19,136 nucleotides of DNA, from positions 1 through 19,136 of the forward strand of contig WLLG01000012.1 in assembly GCA_009700815.1 (NCBI GenBank), in the 5' to 3' direction. Source of the stretch: Actinomycetota bacterium. Lineage in GTDB: Bacteria; Actinomycetota; Acidimicrobiia; Acidimicrobiales; Microtrichaceae. The position numbers were made by a program, and so were the translations under genes. This document shows, piece by piece, positions 1-8,295 of this stretch (positions within the stretch are counted from its first letter, which is position 1; the number at the start of each line of letters is the position of its first letter). Below the pieces are notes generated by a model. That model did not search any database. It was not told the origin of the DNA and saw only the letters and a program-made list of their open reading frames with translations.

Positions 1-936
1 AAGGAACTGCGCAAATTCATGCCAGTTTGATCGCATCAGGCAATGGGCCAAGCTGACTTTGGTGCCGTGCCGTGTTGCATACGACTCAAAGCGTTCAAGG
101 TTTGCCATCACCTGTTCGAAGTCGGCACCAACGCGAATGCCTTCGTAGGTAGGGGCAGTAATGCCGTCAAGAGACAGAACAAATGAGATCGGCAGCTGCT
201 CGCAGATCTGCTCAATTCGATTCGACCACTGTGTACCGTTGGTTGTCACCGCCACCTCTGGAGGTTGAGGCAACTCTGCCAACATCGTCATAACGCGTAG
301 CGGCTCTTTGCCGAGGAATGGTTCACCACCCAGAAAGTTGACCTTCTCGAGGTGCGGCAGGAACTCTGCGAGCTCTTCAAAAAACGAATCTTGATAGACC
401 ACAGGCAGGGGCGGGCGGTGCTCCCTATGCGTCCTGATTGAGGAGGACCAGTCTCCGTTGCACATCTGACACTGCAGGTTGCAGGAGTTCGTCATTGAAA
501 ACTCCATCTGCACTGGCCAGCGGGGATGTTCTTGCGTCAGCCTGTGGTCATCAAAGACCCGAGCGAACACGATTGCCTCGTCGCCCTGGTTCACCTGCCA
601 TTCGCAAAATCCGCACCCCTCGGAGTAATCCCCAACCTTGAGTGCAGAGCGCATCCGTGCAGTACTCGCACTTTCCCAGATGTCTCGGATCGATTGCTGG
701 GCAACGTCTCCCATGAGAGCGCCCGTATTCTGACAGCAAGCCCGGACCTTACCGAATTGATCAAAATACATTGACACGGTCGGCGCGTAGCAAGCTGACT
801 CGAAAGCAAGCGAAGCAATTTTTTCTGATCGCGATTCCAAAGACCGTTCGGCCTCTGCCGGGATTTCTTGGCCAGGCGTTGAACTCGGATTTGTGACGGC
901 GCGTAGTTTTTTACTGATCCGCTGTTGGATCTTCAT
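1..936 (-). CDS. Radical SAM protein with N-terminal SPASM-like cysteine segment, 3' truncated by window edge
   Basis: The gene reads in from position 936 and runs off the left edge, leaving 312 codons and no stop. Residues C152, C156 and C159 form the CX3CX2C motif that binds the radical SAM [4Fe-4S] cluster (context SCNLQCQMC). About 40 residues further on is a GGEP motif (NFLGGEPF), which contacts SAM, and then a TTNGT strand. Before the radical SAM core there is a cysteine-rich stretch (ACYAP, RACCQN, EGCGFC) resembling a SPASM/twitch auxiliary-cluster domain placed N-terminally. I know this arrangement from radical SAM proteins in glycan loci; the substrate is not predictable. The start ATG (936-934) overlaps the stop TGA (935-933) of the UbiA/glycosyltransferase gene, so the two are probably translationally coupled. 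Family assignment is strong and function unknown. Confidence 0.9.
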   Translation of the reverse strand, partial: MKIQQRISKKLRAVTNPSSTPGQEIPAEAERSLESRSEKIASLAFESACYAPTVSMYFDQFGKVRACCQNTGALMGDVAQQSIRDIWESASTARMRSALKVGDYSEGCGFCEWQVNQGDEAIVFARVFDDHRLTQEHPRWPVQMEFSMTNSCNLQCQMCNGDWSSSIRTHREHRPPLPVVYQDSFFEELAEFLPHLEKVNFLGGEPFLGKEPLRVMTMLAELPQPPEVAVTTNGTQWSNRIEQICEQLPISFVLSLDGITAPTYEGIRVGADFEQVMANLERFESYATRHGTKVSLAHCLMRSNWHEFAQFL

Positions 937-3152
937 GCGCTGCGTTCCTTGGTTCCGAGTCGCCGTCCAAAGCTTGCCCGCAGGCGAGACAGTCTTAGTC
1001 GCTGAGGTTGCCGACGAATTTTGAGCCAGATAAGGCCAATCCAACCTTCGGCCCACCAGTAGGCGTCGACCATGGCATAACCCAGCTTCTGCCGGCCTTG
1101 CACAGCACCGTCTCGAGCCTTCTGCCTAAGTTCAAAGCGGCGCCAGCGATTGGTTCGTACAAGAGTCTGGCGAATCACGGGAGCTTCGACGTCGCGACCT
1201 AGCTCCCATTCTGGGTCTTCAAGACGACTGGTGTACAAATGCATCAGGCGGGCCTGATGCCAAGGCCCAGCAGGGTGCAGCGCCCAGCCAAGCTGCGGGT
1301 CTAAGCACAGGTCACCGTTACCTAAGTCGGCAATAAAGTTAAATTCAGCCGGCAACCGAGGGCAGTCCTGTTGCGAGAGCGTCCATGCCGTGGCAATGAG
1401 CGCACCCTGATCACGGGTCCGCCATTCGGGCCACTCAAACGATGCGATCGCCCGTGTATTCCACATATCCAAAAACTCAGCGCTATCAGGGCCAAAAAGA
1501 AAGACGCCGCCGTTCCAATGCACCCAATCGCCTGGAACCTCAACACCGAAGCGCTCGCTGATCTGCTCGCGAAGGTGTGAACAACTGTGAGTGTCGCCGT
1601 GGCCGGTGCACTCGCAGTTCATGGCCCATGGGCTGAATCGATCGACCTGATTCACCGAGATGGTCAGATCAGAGGCAAACGCAACGGGTCCCTTACGGTG
1701 CTCAAAGATCTCTTCAACACCAGGCCGTACAGCAATGATGTCAGTGTCGAGATAACACCATTCCCCAACTGGTAGGTGGCGGTGGATACCTGTCTTGAGC
1801 CAAATGCTGGCCTGGTGGTCATCGAAGTGATCGGGGGTTGCTACATCAACCACCTGATAGATGCCTTCAGGGTCAATCGGCCGCACATTGCGAGTGGAAT
1901 CGGTGACGACCCAAATTTCGAGTGAGGTGAGCGGACCCAAATGGCGCACGGCTGTACGAAGAGTCTCGGTGTGCATCTCTGGTCCGCATACGACAAACAC
2001 CCACCGGCATCGATTTTGGATTTCGGCAGTGACGGATGCGGGGCCTGCCGCTACGAGGGCCTTGCGAGCAGCAGCGACTTGTCGAATATTTGCTCGGGAC
2101 TTTCGCTCGTGAGCAATCCTGTTCATGGCATCGGGTAGGGCCGCAAGATCACGTCGCAGGAACTCAACCGCTGCGTTGTCGAACAGAACCAAATACAACA
2201 GCACGGCGAACCACATCAGTGGCAGCCTGAGTGCAATAGCGATAAGTGCGGCGAGCGGTAGCCACTTCTCGACAAATTCGTTGAGCAGCACAAAGCCAAG
2301 GAACCGAATTCGTCCTCCGGAGTGCCGAAGGGATCGAAGGTGTACTGGCTCGGACCACAGCACTGACATCTGAAACATGCGGTACAGGACGTAGCCCAGA
2401 CCAAAGACTGGTAGCCATGTCTCGCCAGTGCCTTGAGCGACAACGATCAGCGCAAGAGCGGCCGCTGCAAACTCAACAATCACCATGACGCCAAGAATTC
2501 GCCTGGCATGGGTCACGCCGATTCTGGTGGCCAGTGTGCTCAGTCCAGCTCGCTGATCATGCGCAATGTCGCCTACCTGATGCCAGAGGATGCCGCGCAA
2601 TCCCATCAGAAGAGCCCACATTCCGACAGTTAGGGTGATGGCCCAACCTGGACCAGAGATGCCACCAACCTGGGTGAACACCGCGATGCTCAACAGGACC
2701 GGCACCACATAGGCGTAGAGCGAGTCGGCAAGCACTCCTGCCGCTGCGCGATCTTTCAACCGGATCGGCTTGAGCGAGTACACGAGCAGGAGGAGGATTT
2801 CAATCCCAAGCAAGCTCAGCGCTGCAGAGGTGTGAGGCAGCCAGATCCACGGGAGTAGGCCACACACCACGGTGCCACCGACCACAGCCGCACGAGTTTG
2901 AGTCGACAGTGCCGCCATTTGATTTGGGGCACCAGCGATTGCATCGGTTTTGATATCGGCCAGATCGTTGACCACGTGTCCAAAAGCGGCCACTCCTACT
3001 GCAGTAATAAGAAATAAGATGAGATCCACAAACAGCTGCAACCCATTCGGGTCCGTGGCCGGCAGAACTGCCAGTACTGCTGCTGCGATCAGCGGCGGAA
3101 TCTTGTGGTCCCACCACTGCCCTGACCTGACAAGCGAACGGTCCTTCCTCAT
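933..3152 (-). CDS. UbiA-family prenyltransferase fused to a GT-A-like glycosyltransferase
   Basis: This is a 739-residue fusion. Residues about 1-340 are a polytopic UbiA-type intramembrane prenyltransferase. The first Asp-rich motif is NDLADIKTD (residues 62-70) and the second is DIAHDQRAG (195-203); these normally hold Mg-diphosphate. Residues about 383-640 are soluble and resemble GT8-like nucleotide-sugar transferases, with a metal-binding DTD in CYLDTDII (469-471), a preceding ASIWLKTGIH segment and a WNGGVFLFG segment. The 5' end could be extended to 3212, but the ATG at 3152 forms an ATGA overlap with the asparagine synthase stop, so I chose 3152. UbiA enzymes transfer prenyl groups to aromatic or polar acceptors; in mycobacteria one makes decaprenyl-phosphoryl-phosphoribose. 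A single polypeptide for prenyl-linked and glycosyl transfer is plausible but inferred. The C-terminus (about 690-739) is Arg-rich. Confidence 0.86.
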   Translation of the reverse strand: MRKDRSLVRSGQWWDHKIPPLIAAAVLAVLPATDPNGLQLFVDLILFLITAVGVAAFGHVVNDLADIKTDAIAGAPNQMAALSTQTRAAVVGGTVVCGLLPWIWLPHTSAALSLLGIEILLLLVYSLKPIRLKDRAAAGVLADSLYAYVVPVLLSIAVFTQVGGISGPGWAITLTVGMWALLMGLRGILWHQVGDIAHDQRAGLSTLATRIGVTHARRILGVMVIVEFAAAALALIVVAQGTGETWLPVFGLGYVLYRMFQMSVLWSEPVHLRSLRHSGGRIRFLGFVLLNEFVEKWLPLAALIAIALRLPLMWFAVLLYLVLFDNAAVEFLRRDLAALPDAMNRIAHERKSRANIRQVAAARKALVAAGPASVTAEIQNRCRWVFVVCGPEMHTETLRTAVRHLGPLTSLEIWVVTDSTRNVRPIDPEGIYQVVDVATPDHFDDHQASIWLKTGIHRHLPVGEWCYLDTDIIAVRPGVEEIFEHRKGPVAFASDLTISVNQVDRFSPWAMNCECTGHGDTHSCSHLREQISERFGVEVPGDWVHWNGGVFLFGPDSAEFLDMWNTRAIASFEWPEWRTRDQGALIATAWTLSQQDCPRLPAEFNFIADLGNGDLCLDPQLGWALHPAGPWHQARLMHLYTSRLEDPEWELGRDVEAPVIRQTLVRTNRWRRFELRQKARDGAVQGRQKLGYAMVDAYWWAEGWIGLIWLKIRRQPQRLRLSRLRASFGRRLGTKERSA

Positions 3153-5014
3153 GGGGCGCTTACCATGCTTCGACACCGAGACCACCAGATTGACAGCATG
3201 AGCAGGTTCCAAGTGCGCTGATCGTCGTCTGCGCTCAGGGACTGCACTGCGTCTCGGTCGACTAAGTCAAACAACGCCGAGCTGGGGTCCCGCAGATGAG
3301 CATGCTTGAGTTCAGCCACATCGGGTAGTTGCAGCCAAGAGGCCATAGGCGAGCCGAAACCCTGTTTTATTCGGTCAGAGACAGAGGCCGGCCAGAGGTC
3401 ACCGCATGCTCGTCGCAGCAGCAACTTCTCGTGGGTTTCGTTCACCTTGTGGTGCGCTGGCAATGCTAGGCACCCCTCGGCAACTTTGACGTCAAGGAAC
3501 GGGGATCGCACTTCAAGGCCATGAGCCATGGATGCCCGGTCAGTCTTCACCAGGATGTCTCCGGGCAGATAGTGGTCTAGATCAAACCGGCTGATGTCGT
3601 CCGCTGTGCCGTAGTTGTAGGTAGAGAGGTCAACGTCGTTGGCACTGACTGCGGGTAGGCCTAAGTCTGCGAGTTGGCTTGCAGTGAAGTACTGCCGGAA
3701 CGAGGCGTAGCGTCGCGCAACATCAGATCCGCTGCTCACCCCTCGGCTTGATACGGAAGAAGCTGTTGCGCTTCGCCGGGTCCGAAGTTGAGCCTTCATC
3801 TTGGACAGTACAGAGCCTGCAGCTTTGCCCGGAGTAGCTGTGGTTTTCAGGGACTCCTGACTCAGTGCTGGGGCTCCGGGCGTCCCTGGCTCCAAGGTGC
3901 CTCGAGCCCAAACCAAGTAGCCCCCGAGTAATTCATCCGCACCATCACCTGTGAGTGCCACCTTGACGTGTTCACGAGCGAACTTGCAGAGCAGGCTGGT
4001 TGGCAGCGATGAGGAGTCGCCAAACGGTTCATCCCAGGTAGTGGCAAGTTGCAGGATTTCATCTGCAAGATTCGAGGTGTCGGGGGTGAGCACATGCAGC
4101 GTCATTGCATGCTTTGCTGCTGTATCGCGTGCGAATGCAACCTCTGACTCGCCGGGCATGTCAAAGGTAAAGGCGTGCAGGTCTGGGTGATGTGCTGCTG
4201 CGAGTGCAGCCACGGTGGTGGAGTCAATCCCACCCGAGAGGAACGTTCCAACAGGAACGTCCGCCTCGAGTTGCTCCTGCACTGCATTGTCGAGTGCTCC
4301 TCGGAACCACAGAGCGGCCTCATCTTCGGAAATCCCATCAATCACTTCGGGGGGAGTCCACCAGCGGTCTACCCGAGGTGTGTTTCCGAGCGACCAGCGG
4401 AGGCGTGAGGCATGTGGAATCGATTCGATATCGCTCCAGATGGACTGACCCGATGGAACATATCCCTGCCTGAGCATCTCGGCCACCATGCTCGGATCAG
4501 GAGTCATCCCTCCGAACCCAGCGGCCCGTAAGGCATTCGACTCCGATGCAAAGGCCAAGAGCCCGTCGCTGGTAGTGGAGTAGTACAACGGCCGCTCACC
4601 GAATCGGTCGCGCGCCATCAGAAGAGTCTGCGAGCGGTCATCCCAAACAGCTAATGAAAAGGTTCCCGGAAGGCGAGGAAGAAAGTCGGACCCGTACTCC
4701 TCGTAGAGCGGCAGTACCACCTCGCAATCGGATCCGGTCCGAAACGGATACTGCGAGTACTGCTCTCTGAGACGCTCGAATCCGTAGATCTCACCGTTGC
4801 AAACGGTAGCGAATTGCCGGTCGGGACTGTAGAGCGGTTGGTGGCCACCAGCGGGGTCGATGATGGATAAGCGTGCACTGCCCAGAACGGCGTTTTGAAA
4901 CACCGCCACCCCTTGCTCATCGGGCCCACGGTGGTTCAGAGCAGAGATCATTACTTGGACGCGGTCAGCAAGCGCGTCTGCACCTGCTCCGACTATCCCG
5001 GCAATGCCGCACAT
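3149..5014 (-). CDS. asnB: Asparagine synthase (glutamine-hydrolysing), AsnB type
   Basis: The 621-residue protein has both halves of a class B asparagine synthetase. The N-terminal class II glutamine amidotransferase domain starts MCGIAGIVG, with C2 as the nucleophile after Met removal, and contains SARLSIID and VCNGEIYGFE. The C-terminal ATP-pyrophosphatase synthetase domain has the PP-loop SGGIDS (260-265), TGDGADELLGGY, and DRASMAHGLEVRSPFLD. It would activate a carboxylate with ATP and form an amide with ammonia from glutamine. The start is supported by AAAGGAG (plus-strand 5021-5027) six bases upstream. Homologues in glycan and natural-product clusters often amidate sugar acids or pathway intermediates instead of aspartate. 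Its place as first gene of a coupled operon with UbiA/GT and radical SAM genes favours a pathway-specific role, but ordinary asparagine synthesis cannot be excluded. Confidence 0.93.
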   Translation of the reverse strand: MCGIAGIVGAGADALADRVQVMISALNHRGPDEQGVAVFQNAVLGSARLSIIDPAGGHQPLYSPDRQFATVCNGEIYGFERLREQYSQYPFRTGSDCEVVLPLYEEYGSDFLPRLPGTFSLAVWDDRSQTLLMARDRFGERPLYYSTTSDGLLAFASESNALRAAGFGGMTPDPSMVAEMLRQGYVPSGQSIWSDIESIPHASRLRWSLGNTPRVDRWWTPPEVIDGISEDEAALWFRGALDNAVQEQLEADVPVGTFLSGGIDSTTVAALAAAHHPDLHAFTFDMPGESEVAFARDTAAKHAMTLHVLTPDTSNLADEILQLATTWDEPFGDSSSLPTSLLCKFAREHVKVALTGDGADELLGGYLVWARGTLEPGTPGAPALSQESLKTTATPGKAAGSVLSKMKAQLRTRRSATASSVSSRGVSSGSDVARRYASFRQYFTASQLADLGLPAVSANDVDLSTYNYGTADDISRFDLDHYLPGDILVKTDRASMAHGLEVRSPFLDVKVAEGCLALPAHHKVNETHEKLLLRRACGDLWPASVSDRIKQGFGSPMASWLQLPDVAELKHAHLRDPSSALFDLVDRDAVQSLSADDDQRTWNLLMLSIWWSRCRSMVSAP

Positions 5015-5213
5015 CTCTTGCTCCTTTGGGACCCCTGTTACCCCTTTACGCTAGCAACGAAAGCGCCAAATCCGACGGTGACAGCGGCCCTGGCAGCTTC
5101 CTTTGAGCCGGAGCATGCATGCCGAACCTGCCTGATGAAAATTCACCAGATGCTTGAGTGCCATTGATCCTTAGTATCATTGGCATGGCCAGTAGACGCG
5201 AAAGGGGCAGCAG
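5015..5213. promoter_or_regulatory. Divergent spacer between asnB and the first PhyH gene, with candidate promoters
   Basis: This spacer should hold start signals for both directions. On the plus strand, TTGAGT (5154-5159) and TATCAT (5175-5180) form a candidate -35/-10 pair with a short 15-bp spacer. AAAGGGG (5201-5207) is a good ribosome binding site for GTG 5214. On the minus strand a weak -10-like TAGCGT (5053-5048) precedes AAAGGAG and the asnB ATG. A perfect 10-bp palindrome, GCATGCATGC, lies near the middle at 5113-5122 and could be an operator. These are hexamer matches by eye, not measured start sites. Confidence 0.4.
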
Positions 5214-6107
5214 GTGACAGTGATAACAACTCCATCTCAGCCTGGACCCGTGCTTCAGGATGTTGGTTTAAACCAGGAGTTTTTGCAGCAGGGAGTCGTG
5301 ACTCGCTCGTTTTTCTCTTCCGAGCAGGTAGCGGAACTACGCAACGAACTCGATGAGCTTGGCACCTTTGGTGGGACCGGATTTTACGACACTGCCGCCG
5401 CCGCACTTGAGTCTGCCCAACGCGAAGCAATCCACCGAATTCTCTGTTCTGCGTTTGCCCAGGGTGCTAGCGAGCTACTCGTAGATTACGAGCCGGTGAT
5501 GTCCTCATTCATCGTCAAAGGCCCGGGACAGGACAGTCAAAAAGAGATCCATAGGGATTTTCGCCTCCTCGATGAGTCGCAGTTCCGGGCGGTCTGCATC
5601 TGGGTGCCTCTAGTGGATGTGGACGAGAGCAACGGCGCCTTGGCCGTGATCCGGGGGAGCCATCAGGTTGACACCGGTCCGCGATCAGTCCCGATGACAC
5701 CTCGTTACTCACAAGACCCCCTCCTTGAACTGAGCTTCGAGGATACCGAGACAGTTCCGGTCTTGGCTGGCGAGGCAGTTGTGTTCGACATGGCCCTTGC
5801 GCACGGGTCGGATATGAATCACTCCAACCTGCCGCGTTATGCCGCAGCGGTGGCCTACGCCCCAAAATCTGCACCGCTCTCGCTGTATTTTTGTGACAGT
5901 GACGACAGTGTTGAAGAGCTTGAAGTCCCTCATCCCGACGTTTTCCGCCAGATCGACTGGCGGGCGCGCCCCGATTACTTACAGTCACTTGGCAAAATCT
6001 CTGGTGAGCGGCCTCCAACAACCTCGGCTGAATTCCTTGACCAAAGCAGGACAATCTCGCAGGGTTCGCCGCATAGGAAGTCCTCGGTGGGTTCTGAGTC
6101 CGTCTGA
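5214..6107 (+). CDS. PhyH-family Fe(II)/2-oxoglutarate dioxygenase (paralogue 1)
   Basis: The 297-residue protein belongs to the phytanoyl-CoA dioxygenase (PhyH) family. The iron triad is complete: H113 and D115 in EIHRDF, and H197 in ALAHGSD. R208 follows in SNLPRYA at the spacing expected for the 2OG-binding arginine. The PhyH strand VPLVDVDESNGALAVIRGSH lies between them. It should couple 2OG decarboxylation to C-H hydroxylation or a related oxidation; bacterial members act on many small molecules and the substrate is unknown. GTG 5214 is chosen because AAAGGGG sits six bases upstream. The exporter genes follow after a 135-nt gap in which I see no convincing promoter or terminator, so co-transcription is possible. 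Among the five PhyH domains here, this one has HRD where most have HQD. Confidence 0.9.
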   Translation: MTVITTPSQPGPVLQDVGLNQEFLQQGVVTRSFFSSEQVAELRNELDELGTFGGTGFYDTAAAALESAQREAIHRILCSAFAQGASELLVDYEPVMSSFIVKGPGQDSQKEIHRDFRLLDESQFRAVCIWVPLVDVDESNGALAVIRGSHQVDTGPRSVPMTPRYSQDPLLELSFEDTETVPVLAGEAVVFDMALAHGSDMNHSNLPRYAAAVAYAPKSAPLSLYFCDSDDSVEELEVPHPDVFRQIDWRARPDYLQSLGKISGERPPTTSAEFLDQSRTISQGSPHRKSSVGSESV

Positions 6108-6242
6108 AGTTCGGGACACAGGTCAGGCGGGTTGCTCATTGCTGTCTTCCCATGAGGATCCCTTAGGAACCGCTGGTATCGTTCTACCGGTGGATCTCGT
6201 AGACCAAGAGACCAGAAGGCGCCCCGGGGGGGCTTGGCCCAC

Positions 6243-7073
6243 ATGACCGACGTAACAGTCGAACCTGCCGCGCGGTACGCACGCAGGCCGTTCTCTGCTG
6301 CCAACCTGAGGCGAGCACGCAGCGAGGCCCGCTTAACAGTCAGCTTTGCGAGACGCGAGTTACACAGTAAGTACCGCCAGAGCGCGCTGTCTCTGTTCTG
6401 GGGTATCGCGCAGCCGATTTTGCTGGTTCTGGTCTACGCAGTGGTCTTCAGCCAAATCCTCAACGTCTCTGGTGGAAACATTCCCTACCTGTCTTTTGTG
6501 GTAGCCGGCATAGTTGTCTGGCGCTACTTCACAGCAGGTTTGAATCAGGCGACATCATTCATCGATCGATCTTCGGTGTTGAGCAAGGTGTACTTTCGCC
6601 GGGAAGTCATTCCCCTTTCTGGCTGCGTTGCAGCCCTCTTAGACCTAGGTGTTGGCCTTGTGGCCATCGTGGGGGTTGCATGGATTCAAGGCATCTCGCC
6701 TTCAATCACTCTGGTAGCGCTTCCGCTAGTAATCGCTGTGCTTCTGGTGTACACCGTCGCAATCGCGATTCTTCTTGCCACCATTACTGTGTTCGTTCGG
6801 GACGTGGCTCATGCCATGCCAACCATTAGCCAGGTCCTGTTCTTGGCCAGTCCAATTCTGTACCCCGAGTCGCAGATTCCCTCGACTCTCAAGTTTCTTG
6901 GCACCGTCAATCCAGTCGCAGTGGTGGCAGAGGCGACACGGGCCGTATCGCTTGAGGGGATCTGGCCGAACTTCAATCTTCTTCTTCTGCATCTCTCTAT
7001 TGGTACGGCACTGCTAGTGGGTTCAGTCTTTTATCTGCGGGCAATTGAAGATCGAATTGTGGACGTGGTCTGA
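6243..7073 (+). CDS. ABC-2 type exporter permease, Wzm/TagG-like
   Basis: The 276-residue integral membrane protein has about six hydrophobic segments. The N-terminal LHSKYRQSALSLFWGIAQPI stretch is typical of permeases exporting O-antigen, teichoic acid or galactan (Wzm, TagG, RfbD families). Later signatures include YFRREVIPLSGCVAALLDLG, FVRDVAHAMP and FLASPILYPES. It would form the membrane channel for a lipid-linked glycan or a similar amphipathic product. A TTG nine bases upstream (6234) is in frame, but the ATG at 6243 has a G-rich tract (6226-6232) at a workable distance and is preferred. The stop is separated from the ATPase start by a single base, so the two subunits are surely co-expressed. 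Confidence 0.92.
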   Translation: MTDVTVEPAARYARRPFSAANLRRARSEARLTVSFARRELHSKYRQSALSLFWGIAQPILLVLVYAVVFSQILNVSGGNIPYLSFVVAGIVVWRYFTAGLNQATSFIDRSSVLSKVYFRREVIPLSGCVAALLDLGVGLVAIVGVAWIQGISPSITLVALPLVIAVLLVYTVAIAILLATITVFVRDVAHAMPTISQVLFLASPILYPESQIPSTLKFLGTVNPVAVVAEATRAVSLEGIWPNFNLLLLHLSIGTALLVGSVFYLRAIEDRIVDVV

Positions 7074-7074
7074 G

Positions 7075-8283
7075 ATGGCTCAAGAACCACTCGTCCACGT
7101 CGAGCACGTTACGAAGGAATACAGGCTGAGCCAGGAGCGAACCAACGCGCGTGCTCTCATTCCAGGCAGGCGCGGCGAGGCCGCTGAGTCCACTACGTTC
7201 CGGGCACTCAATGACATCTCATTTACCATGCAACCTGGCGACACATTGGGCCTGATTGGCCATAACGGTGCGGGCAAGTCAACTCTGTTGCGAGTGCTCG
7301 CAGGCATCGTAGAACCCAGTCGCGGTCATGCAACTGTCAATGGAAGGTTTGCCTCTCTCATTGAGCTTGGAATTGGCTTTGATCCCGAACTGACCGGCCA
7401 TGAGAACGTGTTCTTTGCTGGAGACATCATGGGTATGTCAAAGTCCGAGATTCGCGGAAAATACGACGAGATCATTGAGTTCTCTGGGGTTTCAGAGTTC
7501 CTAGATATGCCGGTGAAGCGGTACTCCACAGGCATGCGAGCCCGGCTCGGTTTTGCAGTCGCAACGGCAATTGACTGCGACCTGCTCCTCGTTGATGAAG
7601 TCCTCTCGGTGGGTGACTTTGATTTTCAACGACGTAGCTTGGAACGCATTCGAGAAATGAATGCCTCGGGCGCAGCGTTGGTACTTGTGACACACAATCT
7701 GTGGGCTGTGAACTCGATGTGTGAGCGCGTCATCCTGTTGGATCACGGTCGGATCGTTGTCGATGGCACTCCTGCAGAGGCCATGAAGCAGTACATCGGC
7801 GAGGAACCCACCACCGAGTTAGACCCTGAAGCAGGCGCGACCTTCGAGGACTTCAGGGTGCCGCCCACGATTGCGGGCAAGGTTGAGATTGATTCCATTG
7901 AGGCGATTCCAGAGGTCATTCGGTCGGGAGAAGCCATCACGATTCGAGCCAAGATCACAGTCCATGAACCCTGCGAGGGTGTGTTAGTGATGTCGCTATT
8001 TACCAGTGAGCGAGCAGTCTATGCAGAGAGGGAGCTTGGCCCCTCGGATTTTCTAGCCACCCCTGGTACCTATGTCATTGACGCTGAAGTTCCTCGGGTG
8101 CCCATGGCAACGGGCCGGTTTCAGTTCCGCATTGCGGTACTCCCGCAGGATGACCGCCATTTGGATCAGGTCTTTCCTGCAGCCCTTGCGGTCGCCTCGG
8201 CAGAGATGAAAATCGATGGCGAAGTCATGGCTCGGCCTGGTCTCAAGCTTCAAACCAACTGGTCGGTGCAAACAGCTTCCTGA
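7075..8283 (+). CDS. ABC exporter ATPase with Wzt-like C-terminal domain
   Basis: The 402-residue ATPase partners the permease one base upstream. The nucleotide-binding domain is complete: Walker A GHNGAGKST (62-70), ABC signature YSTGM (150-154), Walker B LLLVDEVL (170-177) and the switch histidine in LVTHN (H207). From about residue 250 to 395 a beta-rich extension (AGKVEIDSIEAIP through AEMKIDGEV) resembles the Wzt C-terminal carbohydrate-recognition domain, which in O-antigen exporters checks the capped end of the chain. That suggests a specific glycan-bearing cargo. The ATG at 7075 is chosen over an in-frame TTG at 7045, which lies inside the permease gene. The gene ends 12 nt from the convergent PhyH gene with no visible terminator. 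Confidence 0.92.
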   Translation: MAQEPLVHVEHVTKEYRLSQERTNARALIPGRRGEAAESTTFRALNDISFTMQPGDTLGLIGHNGAGKSTLLRVLAGIVEPSRGHATVNGRFASLIELGIGFDPELTGHENVFFAGDIMGMSKSEIRGKYDEIIEFSGVSEFLDMPVKRYSTGMRARLGFAVATAIDCDLLLVDEVLSVGDFDFQRRSLERIREMNASGAALVLVTHNLWAVNSMCERVILLDHGRIVVDGTPAEAMKQYIGEEPTTELDPEAGATFEDFRVPPTIAGKVEIDSIEAIPEVIRSGEAITIRAKITVHEPCEGVLVMSLFTSERAVYAERELGPSDFLATPGTYVIDAEVPRVPMATGRFQFRIAVLPQDDRHLDQVFPAALAVASAEMKIDGEVMARPGLKLQTNWSVQTAS

Positions 8284-8295
8284 CCTGGCTGATGT

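Noticed and set aside
3153..3212. N-terminal extension of the UbiA/GT gene to 3212
   Set aside because: It would overlap asnB by 64 bases, whereas the ATG at 3152 gives a standard ATGA overlap that the next junction repeats.
5515..6054. Minus-strand open frame of about 180 codons opposite PhyH paralogue 1
   Set aside because: Its Arg/Pro/Ser-rich composition is typical of a shadow frame, and the plus strand has an intact PhyH motif set.
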